Shown here: piece after piece, positions 38,436 through 50,139 of the stretch
How the letters are laid out: every line of letters starts with the position of its first letter
Numbering within the stretch: the first letter of the stretch is position 1
Assembly (NCBI GenBank): GCA_034509495.1
Contig: CM067503.1
Coordinates: 10,422,994 to 10,486,993, forward strand
Direction: 5' to 3'
Length of the DNA: 64,000 bases
Source: Acestrorhynchus altus
Taxonomy: Eukaryota > Chordata > Actinopteri > Characiformes > Acestrorhynchidae
Made by a program: the position numbers and the translations under genes
The notes under the pieces: model-generated
Seen by the model: only the letters and a program-made list of their open reading frames with translations
What the model was told of the DNA's origin: nothing
The model's database searches: none

Positions 38436-38679
38436 GGAAGTATGCAATGCGGGATTTGGTCCATCGTCTGCCGGGGGGCAACAATGCCAGCAGCGGCAGT
38501 GGTGGCAGCGGTGGCACTGCCAACAGCACGGCGAGTAAAACCATGTCAGATGATACGGTGACTGCTATATGCTGCGCCCTGCACGAGGTCATCACCAAGA
38601 ACATGGAGAACGCCAAAGCCCTGCGAGATGCCGGTGGCATCGAGAAGCTCATCGGTATTGCCAGGAGCAAAGGAGATAA
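38436..38679 (+). CDS. ctnnd2: Delta-catenin (CTNND2) internal exon C, Armadillo repeats with a Ser/Gly loop expansion
   Basis: The two leading bases complete the split Gly codon; 80 codons follow, then two bases of a Lys codon. The order is: KYAMRDLVHRLPGGNN (end of one Armadillo repeat); a low-complexity loop of Ala, Ser, Gly and Thr at 38486-38527; TASKTMSDDTVTAICCALHEV; ITKNMENAKALRDAGGIEKL; then IGIARSKGD. The flanks match human CTNND2, but the human loop is about ten residues shorter. The acceptor is CACTCCTAG at 38435. The donor is AA|GTGAGT at 38679/38680, where the in-frame TGA just inside the intron confirms that translation cannot continue unspliced. The length is 244 nt. A GA microsatellite starts about 40 bases into the following intron. 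The loop expansion is GC-rich (AGC/GGC/GGT codons) and looks like replication-slippage growth. It lies in a surface loop, where it is unlikely to disturb the helical core (inference). Confidence 0.96.
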
Positions 38680-38718
38680 GTGAGTTCCTGACAGCGAGAT
38701 TATCTGCTATATTGAACA

Positions 38719-38721
<3 letters not shown>

Positions 38722-38771
<50 letters not shown>
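38722..38771 (+). repeat. GA microsatellite near the exon C donor
   Basis: About 25 GA units, beginning 43 bases after the 5' splice site. Confidence 0.97.
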
Positions 38772-38774
<3 letters not shown>

Positions 38775-39075
38775 GGAGTGAGGGATGGGGAGAGAATGCA
38801 GGTACCTCCAGCATTCCACAAGGTTGTTGCTTCTGTGGGACACTTTCATCACTTCACAGACAGTTAAAGAGTTTTAGGACAAGCTTGGAAAACAATCAAA
38901 TTTGTGAAACAATCAAACAGTGATTCTATTCTTAAAATATAATTTATATAGTTCTAAAATTCCTTTTTTACTCCTGAACTGGAGATATGAGGCTAAGAAA
39001 CATTCGTCTAATTACATTCTGTCTAACACAGGGCAGAAAGCAGAACATTTTTTGTTATTTTCTTCCTGAACTGTG

Positions 39076-39610
39076 CATATAGACAAAAGTATTGGGACAC
39101 CTGCTCGTTCTTTACTTCTTCTTAAATCAGTGGCATTAAAAAGAGTTTATCCTTCTTTTCTTAGTTTTTTCTTAGTTTTCTTAGTGCATTAGTGTTAATT
39201 GGATGTTTCCCACCTAACCTCATCCTCATTTCATCCAAAAAATACTGGATAGATTACTGCTCAACCCCTAAGCCCACACCTGGCATTAGGCAAATGTCAG
39301 TTTATCTGCTCCAGACAGTCCTATTGGAAAAAAACTCTGTAAAAAAATGATTTTGTACTGTCCATAAATTAATTCCTACTAGTTTTTGGAGCATTGCTGT
39401 AAGAATTTGAGAGATTTATAGCCCTCTAGCTCACCCCTAGAATCAAATATTGTGTCAGTATTATTTGTGTCTATTGGCAATACTTCTCTACAGGGACAAG
39501 ACAAGCTGTGTGTGCATTTACACATCTGTGTCAGCAACGTCTGCAACTTAAAATAGCTGAATGCATTCAGTAGAAGGGGTGTCCACAAACATTTGGACAC
39601 ATAGTGTATT
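39076..39610 (+). mobile_element. Non-autonomous Tc1/mariner-like element
   Basis: The left end ATAGACAAAAGTATTGGGAC and the right end GTGTCCACAAACATTTGGAC followed by ACATAGTGTA are imperfect inverted ends of the same family as 15138-15412. The interior keeps GGACAAGACAAGCTGTGTGT and GCTGAATGCATTCAGTAGAA but has no transposase. Confidence 0.75.
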
Positions 39611-40482
39611 TACAGACAAAAACACATTTACTGCTGAGATAAATAGTGACTGAGTGCCTGAGGCTTTTGCACAGCATTGCAACTGTTTTTTAGTGGCCTT
39701 GATTATAAGATTTGGACAGTGAACTCAGGCATGTTTATCTTTTTTTACTTCTACAGCATCTCTTGCATTCTGGCATCTTTAAGCACTGAGTTTGTTCGCT
39801 TCAAATACAAAAGCTTCAAAGTGGCCACATGGGAGGCTTGTGCCTTCTGCCTCGATACACCAGGGAATGAATCGCACTCAGTAAAGCACTGCTCTGTGAA
39901 TGCTCCCTGAAGTGGAATAAGGAGAAAAGATGAAATGAGAATACATCTGCTTTCAATGTGATATTCCAAGCATGCTCACATTCCGTAATATTTCACTGGT
40001 CCGGTTGCATCGAGGCGCCCCGAAGAGATCAAGAATCTCTACTGCAAGAAGTTTCTGGCTCTGCTCCCCGTGATCGAGCATTCTGGAGATGCGTGTGTTT
40101 AGCCAACATGACAGTGAACGATAAGTCAGCTCCATCCTTCATGTGGGCCATTATGATGCACTTGGCTGAGTCCTTCAGCATGGCTGTCATAAAGCAATGC
40201 TGACGCACAACTGCTTTGCATCTCCTTCTTATCACCCAGCCATGTTGCCGTGAGGTTATCTGAGGAGCAGGAGCTTCAGTTCCTTTCTCTGAACAGATGA
40301 TTGGACACTGTGCCAGAGCATCAACTTCATTTGATGGGATTCTTTTGAATACTGGATGGCAGGCTTTGAAAATAGGATTCTACGGGCATTCTTTAGTAAA
40401 GGCAGTGTAAAGTAGGGTATAGGTATGAGGGACAGCAGGCCACAGACTAACACAGGGTTCAGTTTGACACTTTACACTGTCT

Positions 40483-40645
40483 ACATTTACATTCATGGTG
40501 TTTGGCTGAAGCTCATGTCCACAGTAGCTTGCATTGTAACCATGTTGTAAAGGTAGGTAAACATAGTGTAAGGAGTCATGTCCAAAGAATCATATTGGTG
40601 TAACATGGTGGGTGTGTCTCGCTGGGGTATTGAACCATTTTCACA
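40483..40645 (-). repeat. Diverged SINE fragment with L2-type tail
   Basis: CATTTACATTCATGGTGTTT and ACAGTAGCTTGCATTGTAAC, then CCAAAGAATCATATTGGTGT and GGTATTGAACC. These align in order with 10944-11130 and 26085-26282. Confidence 0.65.
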
Positions 40646-42184
40646 CCTATAATTTGATTGTTTTGGCCTGAATCAGTTAACAATATCATTAATTGAAGCA
40701 TTTCTGCAGATGGCTTGGATTATTTTCACTATTAAAATAATGATTAAGGTCTAAATGCACCACAGTTTGTCACAACAAACCACTTGGGAATGTTCTCTCC
40801 AGTAATTGGTCAGACTTGTCTGGGATGGGAGCAAGAAAGAAAAAACATGAAGAACGTGCAGCTTAACAGTGAGCAGCAGCAGAGATGGCATTTGTTCATA
40901 GCTGTAGTTAGTGGTCAGTGTACCATCTTAAACTACACCTGCAGAGCCATTTAGCTCAAGATTGCAGATTACACCTGATATTTGGGTGGGATCGAGATTG
41001 GGTGACATTCTCACCAGAAACAAACCGCTCTAGAGTTTGTTTAGGACCGAACTGAGATCACCTCCTCTAAAGGGTCTCTACAGTTTTACTGTTTTGACAC
41101 CTGCCCAACCGAATCACACCAAGGGTTAAAACATACCACAGTTCAATTGATCTGGAGCAAAAAATGCTGCTCTTTAGTCTTCCACAGGGTGTTGTTTACC
41201 CACTAAGCTACACCAACCAAAAGAACACCTGTTTAACTGTTCAGTGTGCTTTCAGGAATCTTCTGATATCTTCATATCCACGTCATCTGTGAGCGCTGTG
41301 TTGAGCGTTCAGTGTTAATGCGGATATATCTCAAGATTAAGACAGATTATAGTACAGCCTACACACAGGGACTAAGGTCTGCTCACACCAAGCACAATAT
41401 TTTCAGAGCAAAAGAAAAATGTTTTTTCTTCACACCAAGTCTGATGCATTGTTTGCCTTCTGAGCTCTTTAATTGGGACAAGAATAAAAAAAAGACTTCC
41501 TGTTGTCGATAGAACTAAAGTAGTGAAAATGAGACTGTGCTTTTGTGTGTGTGCACCTAAACTATAGAACGGTCATCCCCTCGAGTCGACAAAATCTATT
41601 AGAAAGCACTTAAAATCCACAGTTATTAGCGTTTGAGTTATGATCATAGGTAATGTGCCTAACTGTGCCTAACTTACGTTTGTTTTATCTGTTCCTAATC
41701 CACTTTTGCGTTCTTTAATTTTCCTCCTCCCCATCAGTGTTCATTAACAAGGGAAGCAGTAGTTTGTGGCTCTTTCTTGACATGAACAGAGTAGATAAAC
41801 TTTACCTTAAAAATGGATGCGATGCCAGAATCTGGTCCTATGGAAAATTCTAGGAGTCTGCTGGCATTCACAATCATTACTCCCCACTGCCCTGTCCATT
41901 GTGGGTGGTAATGCCTTCTATGATGTATTCCTAGTACATCTGACACTATGGATTGAGGAATTGATTAAAAGCTCATACAACTTTAGAAATAGAGTGTCCC
42001 ATCCACCTGTGAAGTCAGTACTCTTACTGCTGGGTTGGTCACTAATGGTCAATCATTAATATGTGCTGGGAACAACGTTTAGATGTTCACTTGTAGCAAA
42101 GATGTGTGTTGCTAATTTCACCTTTCTTTAAAACCCCTACTGTGCAAAGGTCTTACACACTTTAGGAAGGTATACACTGTAGGT

Positions 42185-42730
42185 ATACAATACAGGCCAA
42201 ATGTTTGGACACTCCTTCTCATTCTCAGTTTTCTGTATTTTCATGACTATTTACATTGTAGATTCTCACTGAAGGCCTCAAAACTATGAATGAACACATG
42301 TGGAGTTACTGTACTTAACAAAAAAAGGTGAAATAACTGAAAACATGTTTTATACTCTAGTTTCTTCAAAATAGCCACCCTTTGCTCTGATAACTGCTTT
42401 GCACACTCTTGGCATTCTCTCAATGAGCCACCTCTGGGAACTCCTTCAAGACTGTTGGAAAACCATTTCAGGTGATGACCTCTTAAAGCTCATTGAGATA
42501 ATTCCAAGAGTGTGCAAAGCAGGAAACAGAGGAAAGGGTGGCTATTTTGAAGAATCTAGAATATAAAACATGTTTTCAGTTATTTCACCTTTTTTTGTTA
42601 AGTACAAAACTCCACATGTGTTCATTCATAATTTTGATGCCTTCGGTGAGAATCTACAATGTAAAGAGTCATGAAAATACAGAAAACTGAGAATGAGAAG
42701 GTATGTCCAAACTTTTGGCCTGTACTGTAT
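42185..42730. mobile_element. Internally deleted Tc1/mariner-like element with roughly 240-base inverted arms
   Basis: The left arm, about 42185-42427, starts TACAGGCCAAATGTTTGGAC. The right arm, about 42488-42730, ends GTCCAAACTTTTGGCCTGTA. They are near-identical inverted copies, sharing for example CACATGTGTTCATTCATA and GAAATAACTGAAAACATGTT. Only about 60 bases separate the arms, with no transposase. I recognise the terminal sequence as a common teleost Tc1-like family whose full copy encodes a transposase between the arms. TA dinucleotides sit at both ends. Confidence 0.92.
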
Positions 42731-42965
42731 ATTGGAAGCTATAGAAAAAGCTATAAGTGTGTACTTGCTTGGAAAACACTGTAAAATATACACTGTTAAT
42801 AAAAGAGCATTATGATCTTACAGTATTGTGATCAGAATATTTTGAAAGCACTCAAAGGATTAGTTTGGGAAAAATCTGATATGTGACAAGATATGTTTGA
42901 TATTGGACATGAGCTCCTTTAGTTTAGAATGGGAGATTCTAGGTTAATGTTGCCAGCACACAATG

Positions 42966-43125
42966 GACCAGGGGTGGGCAAAGGTGGTTGAAATCAAGTA
43001 CAGTGTGCTGATTTCCCTGCTTTAAGAGACCTACTAAAACTGACCAAAAACAGATGAGTTGAATCAAGTGAGCTTGAGCAGAAAAAGCCCAAAACTGTGC
43101 AGGAACTCCCCAATCCTGACTGTCA
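42966..43125. repeat. Dispersed hAT-like repeat fragment
   Basis: ACCAGGGGTGGGCAAAGGTG, then GTGTGCTGATTTCC, AGATGAGTTGAATCAAGTGA and TGTGCAGGAACTCC. This appears to be a relative, in the opposite sense, of the fragment at 5945-6110. Confidence 0.5.
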
Positions 43126-45545
43126 TCAGTTTATTTGCTTCAGAACATTACATTACATTATCATCCACATAACATCCTGCTTTACTGTACTGTTACACTT
43201 TCAAACAGGACGTCAGTAGATGGAAGGATACCACACATTGAACTGAGTTAGCTCAGACCTGCTTCCTCACCTTTCAGCTCTGTGGAGATGTTTAATCTTG
43301 TTTTTTTCTAGACTAAAGTGATGCAAAGTACATCATACAAATGAAGACCTGGATCTGCATCTGCTGTTTTAAAGTAAAGAAGCAAACACATTTTACATGT
43401 GACCTCATTAACGGCCAATGAGAACAGATATCTTAATGAGCTTATGCATATTTATGAGCAACACTTCATGCATTTTTAGGTGGTAAAATCAACAGAAAAT
43501 AAAGAAACTTTCAACTCAGTGCCTTGAATTTTTTAAGGAACCTTCCACTAAAAGCTTCTTCAGAGACAGTGGTTCTTCTAAGACGTCATTCTCAATACTC
43601 CATTTTTGGTTGCATTATTTTTAGAAGTGTAAACGTTCTACTGTGTTTCCCAAAGGTACAATCAGGTGATATGAGATGGAAAGCTTTCAAGTTCATTCTA
43701 AGCCCGAAACTCAGAGTTGTTCTGCAGCATGTTTCTTTTTTCTCTAAATTGAAATGGATTGGCTTTGCTATGGGTCAGACAAAGACACAGATGCTCCCTC
43801 ACATTAGCTGAACTCAGACAATCCATGTCATCAGCAAAAGGCAGGAGATTGCTTCTTTTGTTTGTGGAGCATTGTTGGACCTAACAAAAGCTTGGTGTTT
43901 GTCTGAATCAAGTTGGGAGAATGCAAAGCAAACATTTTCATAACATCACAAATGCTTGCAGAGGAACATCTTTCTGGAAATAATGACAATGAGTACTTTC
44001 ATTTATGACTTACTGAGTTCTATGAAAGAATGTGAAGAATGCAAGGTCTTATTGTTCCTCCTCCAAATATCTTCAAGTTGTGACTGTCAGCATGTTCTGC
44101 ATTGTTCTACGTGTGCTGAATGGGTCCAATGCACTTTTGAATAGGAATTATAATTCACTGCAGAAAAAGCCAAAATGTTCAGCACATAGAGCATTTAATC
44201 CAAATCAGAGAATCAAACAATATATTAAAATGTTTTCTTTCATTAATTTAACTCTGTATTATAAAACCGAAAAGCTTTGGCTGAGTCAGAATTATTCCCA
44301 GTGTTCCCAGTACATATGTGACACTGTGGATCGAGGAAGGCCCACACAGCTTCAGAAATTGAATGTCCTTCTGGACCTACGTGTCATGTCTCACTCAAAC
44401 TCCAGTAATTCATGTCACGTTGCCATGTACTGGCTAGCACTCACAGCTCTTTAAACTTATACAGGTGTGGGCTTTCTAGAGCCATCCCCTGAGGTAGCAC
44501 CAGTTCATAATCGGTTTACACACTGCTATCCAATGACCTTTGGCATATACAGTATGTCTACTATGTCATGGCTATGTACTATGTGGCTTTGTACTGAGTC
44601 ATGTTGGTAGTGCCTATAACAGACTTTCACTTTGAAAAAACGAATGACTTTTAGCTCAGATCTGATCTTTCTGCCTCAAATGTTCACATTATTGTGTATC
44701 AATATCAGTCAAATGCCGCCCCGGTCCTTCGTGCACTTCGTGCACTGCAGTGATGGATTCTACACACAAATATTGCAGTGTATGTCCTGTAGAGGTCTGT
44801 GAGCAGAGAATCCAAGATTGGTCTTAGTTAAGACCTATAATATACTTGGTTGAAGTGTATACAATTTTACAACCAATGACAATCTATGTAGTGCACTAGC
44901 AAGGGACCAGGAGCCTGTTGAGGTTCAGTAGCAAAAGCTGTCATGAAGATAATTTCATCCAGTGTTCAGATGTTCATTATCAGAGCAAGACCAACACTAT
45001 GAACAAGTAAGCTGAACAGGATTTGGAAACAATACATGAATTCCTACGTTCCATTAATGTTGCATAACCAGGAATTGGATATGTATGCAATCCAAGGCCA
45101 CATGTGCCACGTCCACCTGGTAATGTGAACTGATTCTGGACACAGAATGGAACAAAATTGTTGGGAAATTAATTTGGCCTCCACGGAATGGAATTTAATT
45201 AATTACCGCCCATTTTAGTTCAATTATTCTCTTAAAAACAACATAATTATGTTGATTTAAAGTCCCAGGGAACATTAATCTTTCTAAAGAGGCTAATCTT
45301 GCTCTTGTGGACAAACAATACACTAAGTGTGACCGTGAATAATTTATATCAATAGCCAATAAAAAACAGATATATTTCACCATATTTCTTCCCTGTTAAT
45401 ATGGTAGGTCCTAACTTATAAGAGGTACTCATTAATTCAATATTTATCACCCAAACTTGCCGACTCATTTTTAAGGTTTTGAAGTGAGGAAATCCAGACC
45501 AGTGCAGGAGGTTGAATAATGCTTGTTTTTCTATCTTCTTTTCAG

Positions 45546-45630
45546 ACATTCACCGAAGGTAGTGAAAGCAGCATCTCAGGTCCTCAGCAGCATGTGGCAG
45601 TACAGAGACCTGCGCAGCCTTTACAAAAAG
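45546..45630 (+). CDS. ctnnd2: Delta-catenin (CTNND2) internal exon D, end of the Armadillo domain
   Basis: One base completes the Lys codon split with exon C, then 28 codons read HSPKVVKAASQVLSSMWQYR followed by DLRSLYKK. This is the last Armadillo helix pair of delta-catenin. Human CTNND2, from memory, has Asn where this copy has the first Ser of LSSMW, and is otherwise the same. The acceptor is CTTCTTTTCAG at 45545, preceded by a clear pyrimidine tract, and the donor is AAG|GTACAC at 45630/45631, a weaker 5' site than those of exons B and C. The length is 85 nt, returning the reading frame to phase 0. The intron that follows is about 15.3 kb and separates the Armadillo domain from the C-terminal tail, so a splice event here could add or remove tail sequence without touching the domain. 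Confidence 0.96.
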
Positions 45631-46695
45631 GTACACAATCATCACCAAACTGTGACTACTACTGTTTTCCAATCTGACCTGCGTGGTGTGTTTGACCCCA
45701 TACAGTAATGCTGCTTTGTGTAGCAGTAGAACTTCATCACTTTGATGTCTGAGTTTGTGACCATTCCCTCCCAACCACTTAAGTGTGAATAATTTTGCTG
45801 AGAAAATATTTGAATTCTGAGAATGTCTGCTGTCAAGAACAGATCAAACGAAAAAGATGGGGGAAAAAAACACATCTGAACATCATCTGTAATGATTCAC
45901 TCAAGCCGAGAAATTGCTGTCATGCTGAGAAATCCATAAATATAGGTTTGGATGTTCAGAAGGCTGAGAGATGTGTAATTCAGCTTTTATTCAGCATGGC
46001 ATGGTGCAGGCAGCTTCAGCCATTGTCACAGACACCAGGAAAGAAAGGAGTATTGAGAGACAACAGGGCCAAGATATTTACAGAAAATGTCCAGTCGATA
46101 AATGTTTGTTGTGCCTCATGCACTCACTTTTCTGTGCCTGCATTCAGCCAGTGCACCTCATCTCTAGCATGAATTATGCAGACCATCTCCCTTTAATGAA
46201 AGATTGGCCTTTGGAGGACTGTGACTAAGCGCTCCGAACTTAGGAACAATAAATGCATTGAAAGGCTGCGTGAGAACAGTAGCACAGATTGGCATTGAAA
46301 AGGAATGTGTGGTTTTCGCTACGGAACTTCAAAAAGTCAGCCACTGAATCACCTTTTTAGTAAAGCTATTGAGTCCATGTGCTGAAACATATTTGCGCGA
46401 TCCTTCACATTAAAACTTTAATAGTTACAGTTATGTAAGCTTGCTTCTACATTATTAGTTATAAAAAGCTGTGAAAGTTCTTCAGAAATAGGAAATTCTA
46501 AACTTTGATTTCATACGACACTTGGGTTTGAATAAAGAAGAGGAAATATTTTCTTGTAAAAGATGTTTTTGAAAATAGTTCTTGTATTTTTGCCAGTTTT
46601 TTCATTGTTGTGGAACTATGGCAGGTCTAATTGTAATTTCTAAGATGTAACAGCAATTAAAGGAGAGCTACACAGTAAATTCAATAAATACAGAG

Positions 46696-46990
46696 TAAAC
46701 CACTCAAGCCTTGTGACTGGAAGGCTGCCGGTTCGATTCCCTGAACTGGTAGGGCATGACTGGTGCCCATGAGTACCAGTCCTTGAGTAAGACACTTAAC
46801 TCCTCAGCTGCTCCCTTAGCGCTGTGGATAGGGCTGCCCACCAGTCAATGGCATGTGTGCTCACTGCCCCCAGTGTGTGAATTCACTAGTGTGTAAGTGT
46901 GTGTATCACTGTGTGTGGATGGGTTAAATGTGGAGGACAAATTCCCCTGTGTGCCTCACAGAGGGTCTATGAGCACCTTCACATTACCTT
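46696..46990 (+). repeat. tRNA-derived SINE, best-preserved copy
   Basis: A tRNA-like head contains an intact B box GGTTCGATTCC at 46730-46740. Family blocks follow: CCTTGAGTAAGACACTTAAC, CAGCTGCTCCCTTAGCGCTG, GATAGGGCTGCCCACC, GTGTGCTCACTGCCCCC and GGATGGGTTAAATGTGGAGG, then ACAAATTCC. It is used here as the reference for the other copies. Confidence 0.9.
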
Positions 46991-48227
46991 ACCTCATACT
47001 GGTCTTCAGGCAGCCCACACACAGTTTCCTCTATCCCTGTATATCACTAGCTGGGCAAAGACAAGGGGAAGTCTGGAGTCTGTGAGGACTGGTCTGAGAA
47101 CACTGAGGAATAAATGACAATCAGAAAGAGCCAATCAAGATATATGTGAGAAGGTTCATCTTCACATCATATCGATGTTCATATTGATATCTGGATATGA
47201 ACAGAGTAAGATATGGGCCGAGGTGATATCATTTCTGTCAGTTTTGAAATACTGTTCTGTTTCAGTGTTGTGGAAAAATTTTTGCTCCCAGGTTCTATGT
47301 CATGGCAACATAGTCACCAAACTGAGACCAGTGAGGTCGTGTGAGAGATGTGAAGATTAAAAAATCAACGTCATAATTAAGGAGATGTTATGAATATATG
47401 AAATGGGTAAAATACAAATGGCATTCTTTCAGCAGCATTTGAGCAGTTCTTTTTGACTGCCAGTATATATCGCGAATCATGAATTACACTAAAACAAAAA
47501 TGTTACTCCTAAAAACTGATACAATGTGACGAAAGTGCAGCATATAATGACAGCAGGGAAAATTAAACATGGCATCACACAGGCACCGTGAATGCAAAAA
47601 GCTGCAAATTTAAAATGTTTCTTCAGACTGATGAGCCATTGTCTCAAAGTGCTGTGGAAATGGGGCTGTCTAACTAATTCCTTTTCAAAGTAATGTAACT
47701 GCAGTTAAAGGTATTGTCATGAAATTCATGCTCCAGGCTAATGGAACGGCAAGCTGACTAGGCAAATGAAGTCTAACTAGCACAGATAGCAGCAGTCTGT
47801 TACACTTATTTAAATACAGCATCTAAATGATGCATATAAGAAGCTTATATGTGTTTAAGTGCTGTGTGATCATTAGATCACTGCACTACAGAACTCCCAC
47901 ATTTGGAGCATTAGCTTTTTTCCCATCTGAAGAGTAAACATTCAGAGTGACTGAGCTGCTGTCCTGCATCAGGTGATTGATTTATTCATATCAGGACGAT
48001 GCTGCAGGTACATGTAACTGTAGTCTAAATGGATTCTACACCAGTTTCATCACCTCTGCACTCCCTGTATAATACTGTATATATGCACTGTAACATATTT
48101 AAGTGTATGAAAACTTTAATTGTTACTTTAACTGATTATTATTCTTTCTTCACCAGCAACTTACACCAAAATAAATGCTTCATATTCAGCTATGACCCTC
48201 CATAATACACCCCCCCCCTTACAGTTT

Positions 48228-48272
48228 TGTAAGTCGCTCTGAATAAGGGGGTCTGCTAAATGCATCAAATGT
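48228..48272 (+). repeat. SINE/L2-type tail fragment
   Basis: TGTAAGTCGCTCTGAATAAG then GGGTCTGCTAAATGCAT, the same tail as at 16421-16612, preceded by a C run. Confidence 0.8.
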
Positions 48273-48651
48273 AATGGACATGGACACTGTCTTGTCTCTT
48301 GAGGATGACTAGTGCTTCCACAGGGCAAGAGTAACATGCATGCGAAGACAGACCAGTTTCAAATACAAAGATCAGAGAACAACACTTAGAAAGGGGGTGT
48401 GGCATCATTCTCTGCTCAATATGCCCTTGTGTTACTGTATCTTTACATAGGAATTTGTTGTTTGATGCTTTTTTAATGTTTAAAATCCCTCTTTTAACTC
48501 TAAGGTTCATCTCAGTTTGGTCAGCAATACAGCTCTGCCAAAAACATTTGGTCAATGATACAGTTGAGTAAATGTGCTGCAGCATATTTTGTATATTTAT
48601 ATACAAGTATATATATATATATACTAGCTCCCCAGTCTGTTAACTGTTGCT

Positions 48652-48972
48652 ACCAACTGTAGGTTAGAACTCCCCCATCACATGGGAAGATCATGTCGGG
48701 TTTCAAGCATATGATCTCCTGTTTCTTAGGCAAAGCAGGCATTTAAACAATTGCTCCATTCTAGATCAGTAAAGCTGTGTACATTTCTGTGTCCAAGTCA
48801 GAATTAGAACATTTCACAGCTCCAGAGTGTAATAAGAGTCTAAGTGCCTGCTCATCAAATGTGAGGTCATAAGTTCAAATACCAGTAAGAGTGCTCAAAG
48901 TTTCATAGTCAAAAGCCTCCCAGTCTGGGGATGTTATATATATGATAGGGGAGGCTCTAACCTACAGATGGA
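48652..48972. mobile_element. Inverted-repeat element of about 320 bases
   Basis: The left CTGTAGGTTAGAACTCCCCC (from about 48657) and the right GGGGAGGCTCTAACCTACAG (to about 48968) are inverted copies over about 30 bases with a few changes. The interior is non-coding and lightly tRNA-like. No family was assigned. Confidence 0.65.
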
Positions 48973-49060
48973 ATTAAACAGTATTGAGGTGGCAAATTGG
49001 GTTGAATACACAATATCAGCTTCAGCTCATTTATTAATGTTTTGGTTCAACTTAATATCA

Positions 49061-50092
49061 ACAACCCCTGGCATAAATGATGGAATCACGACTGTTGGAG
49101 GAAGTTTTTTCAATTGTTTAATTTTGTAGAAAATCACACAGACATGCCACTTTTTATTTAAACGCATTCTGGCATTAATAAACTATAAAAAAGAAAGTAA
49201 TATAATTGTTGTTGTCAGTCACAATTGTGGTTTTATATCCAGTAGAGAAAAAAAATATAGAATTCCTAAATTACTAAACACTGCATTATTAGTACTTTGT
49301 TGGACCATCTCTGGCTTTTAGAACAGCTTGAATTCTCTGAGGCATGTATTCTTTATCAATCTGTCTCTAACTGTCTCTTATTGCTGTGCCAGATCAGCTT
49401 TGCTGATTTCCTTACATTTCCACCAGAGATGTTCTACTGGATAGAGATCTGGAATATTTGCAGGCCATGCAAGTGATATTATATATCTTTCTTTTACATT
49501 CTTTGGCCTATGGCAAGATCCATTATTATCTTGAAAAATGAATTCATCACCAAACATCCTTTCAGCTGATGGAATAAATCTAAATTTCTTTGGACCAGCA
49601 CCAAACAAAAGTTCCAGCATCATCACCTTCCCCAATGCAGATTCATGATTCACTGAATATTACTTTCAACCAGTCATCCACAGTCCATGATTGCTTTTCT
49701 TTACTCAACTGTAACCTTGTTCTTTGCTGTTTAGGATTTAATGATAGCTTTTCTGTATGTAAATCCCATTTCTTTTAATATCTTATAGTTCAGTCACAGA
49801 CGTTGACTCCATTTTCTCTTTTCAAGACATATTGCTTTTTTAAAATATCTTGATGCTTTGATGTTTACCTTGATCTACCTGTATTCTTCCCTTTTACAAC
49901 CTTGCTGTTTTGTTTATAATTGGTCCATATTTTTAGACACAGATGACTGGGAACAATCAACATCTTTAGCAACATTCCATGATTCCATATCTTCTTAAAG
50001 AAGCTTAGACTAAAATGTTTTTCTATAAAATTAAACAATTGAAAGAACATCCTCCAAGAGTGGTGATTCCATAATTTTTGCCAGGGGTTGTA
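49061..50092 (-). mobile_element. Decayed, shortened Tc1-like transposon
   Basis: Terminal inverted repeats of about 70 bases: the left starts ACAACCCCTGGCATAAATGA and the right ends CATAATTTTTGCCAGGGGTT followed by GTA. Both include CAATTGTTTAATTTT near their inner edges. The minus strand between them encodes transposase pieces: a frame at 49378-49653 with FIFQDNNGSCHRPKNV (second catalytic Asp block) and WPANIPDLYPVEHLWW (the NPIEHLWW block with the last catalytic Glu). At about 1.03 kb it is shorter than intact Tc1-type elements (usually about 1.3-1.7 kb). Frames are broken, so it is non-autonomous. Confidence 0.9.
49378..49653 (-). pseudogene. Tc1 transposase C-terminal remnant
   Basis: This 91-residue open frame inside the transposon carries the region around the second catalytic Asp (FQDNN, where intact relatives usually have QDNDPKH) and the last catalytic Glu (PVEHLWW). 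The spacing between them is shortened. The N-terminal helix-turn-helix and the first Asp block are outside the frame and broken. Confidence 0.85.
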
Positions 50093-50139
50093 TTGTTTAC
50101 AACGCAGAATTAAAAAGTGTGACTAAACTTGTATCTAAA

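Larger units (their letters stand above)
38680..45545 (+). other. ctnnd2 intron between exons C and D
   Basis: This 6.9-kb intron begins GTGAGT and ends TTTTCAG. It contains a GA microsatellite next to the donor, a Tc1-like non-autonomous element (39076-39610), a SINE fragment (40483-40645) and a long-armed Tc1-like fold-back (42185-42730). A hAT-like dispersed fragment lies at 42966-43125. No additional exon was recognised. Confidence 0.9.

Noticed and set aside
38389..38670. 93-residue minus-strand ORF opposite exon C
   Set aside because: Antisense shadow of a real, conserved exon.
44032..44454. 140-residue ORF
   Set aside because: No domain, and an A/T-rich intronic composition with no splice support.
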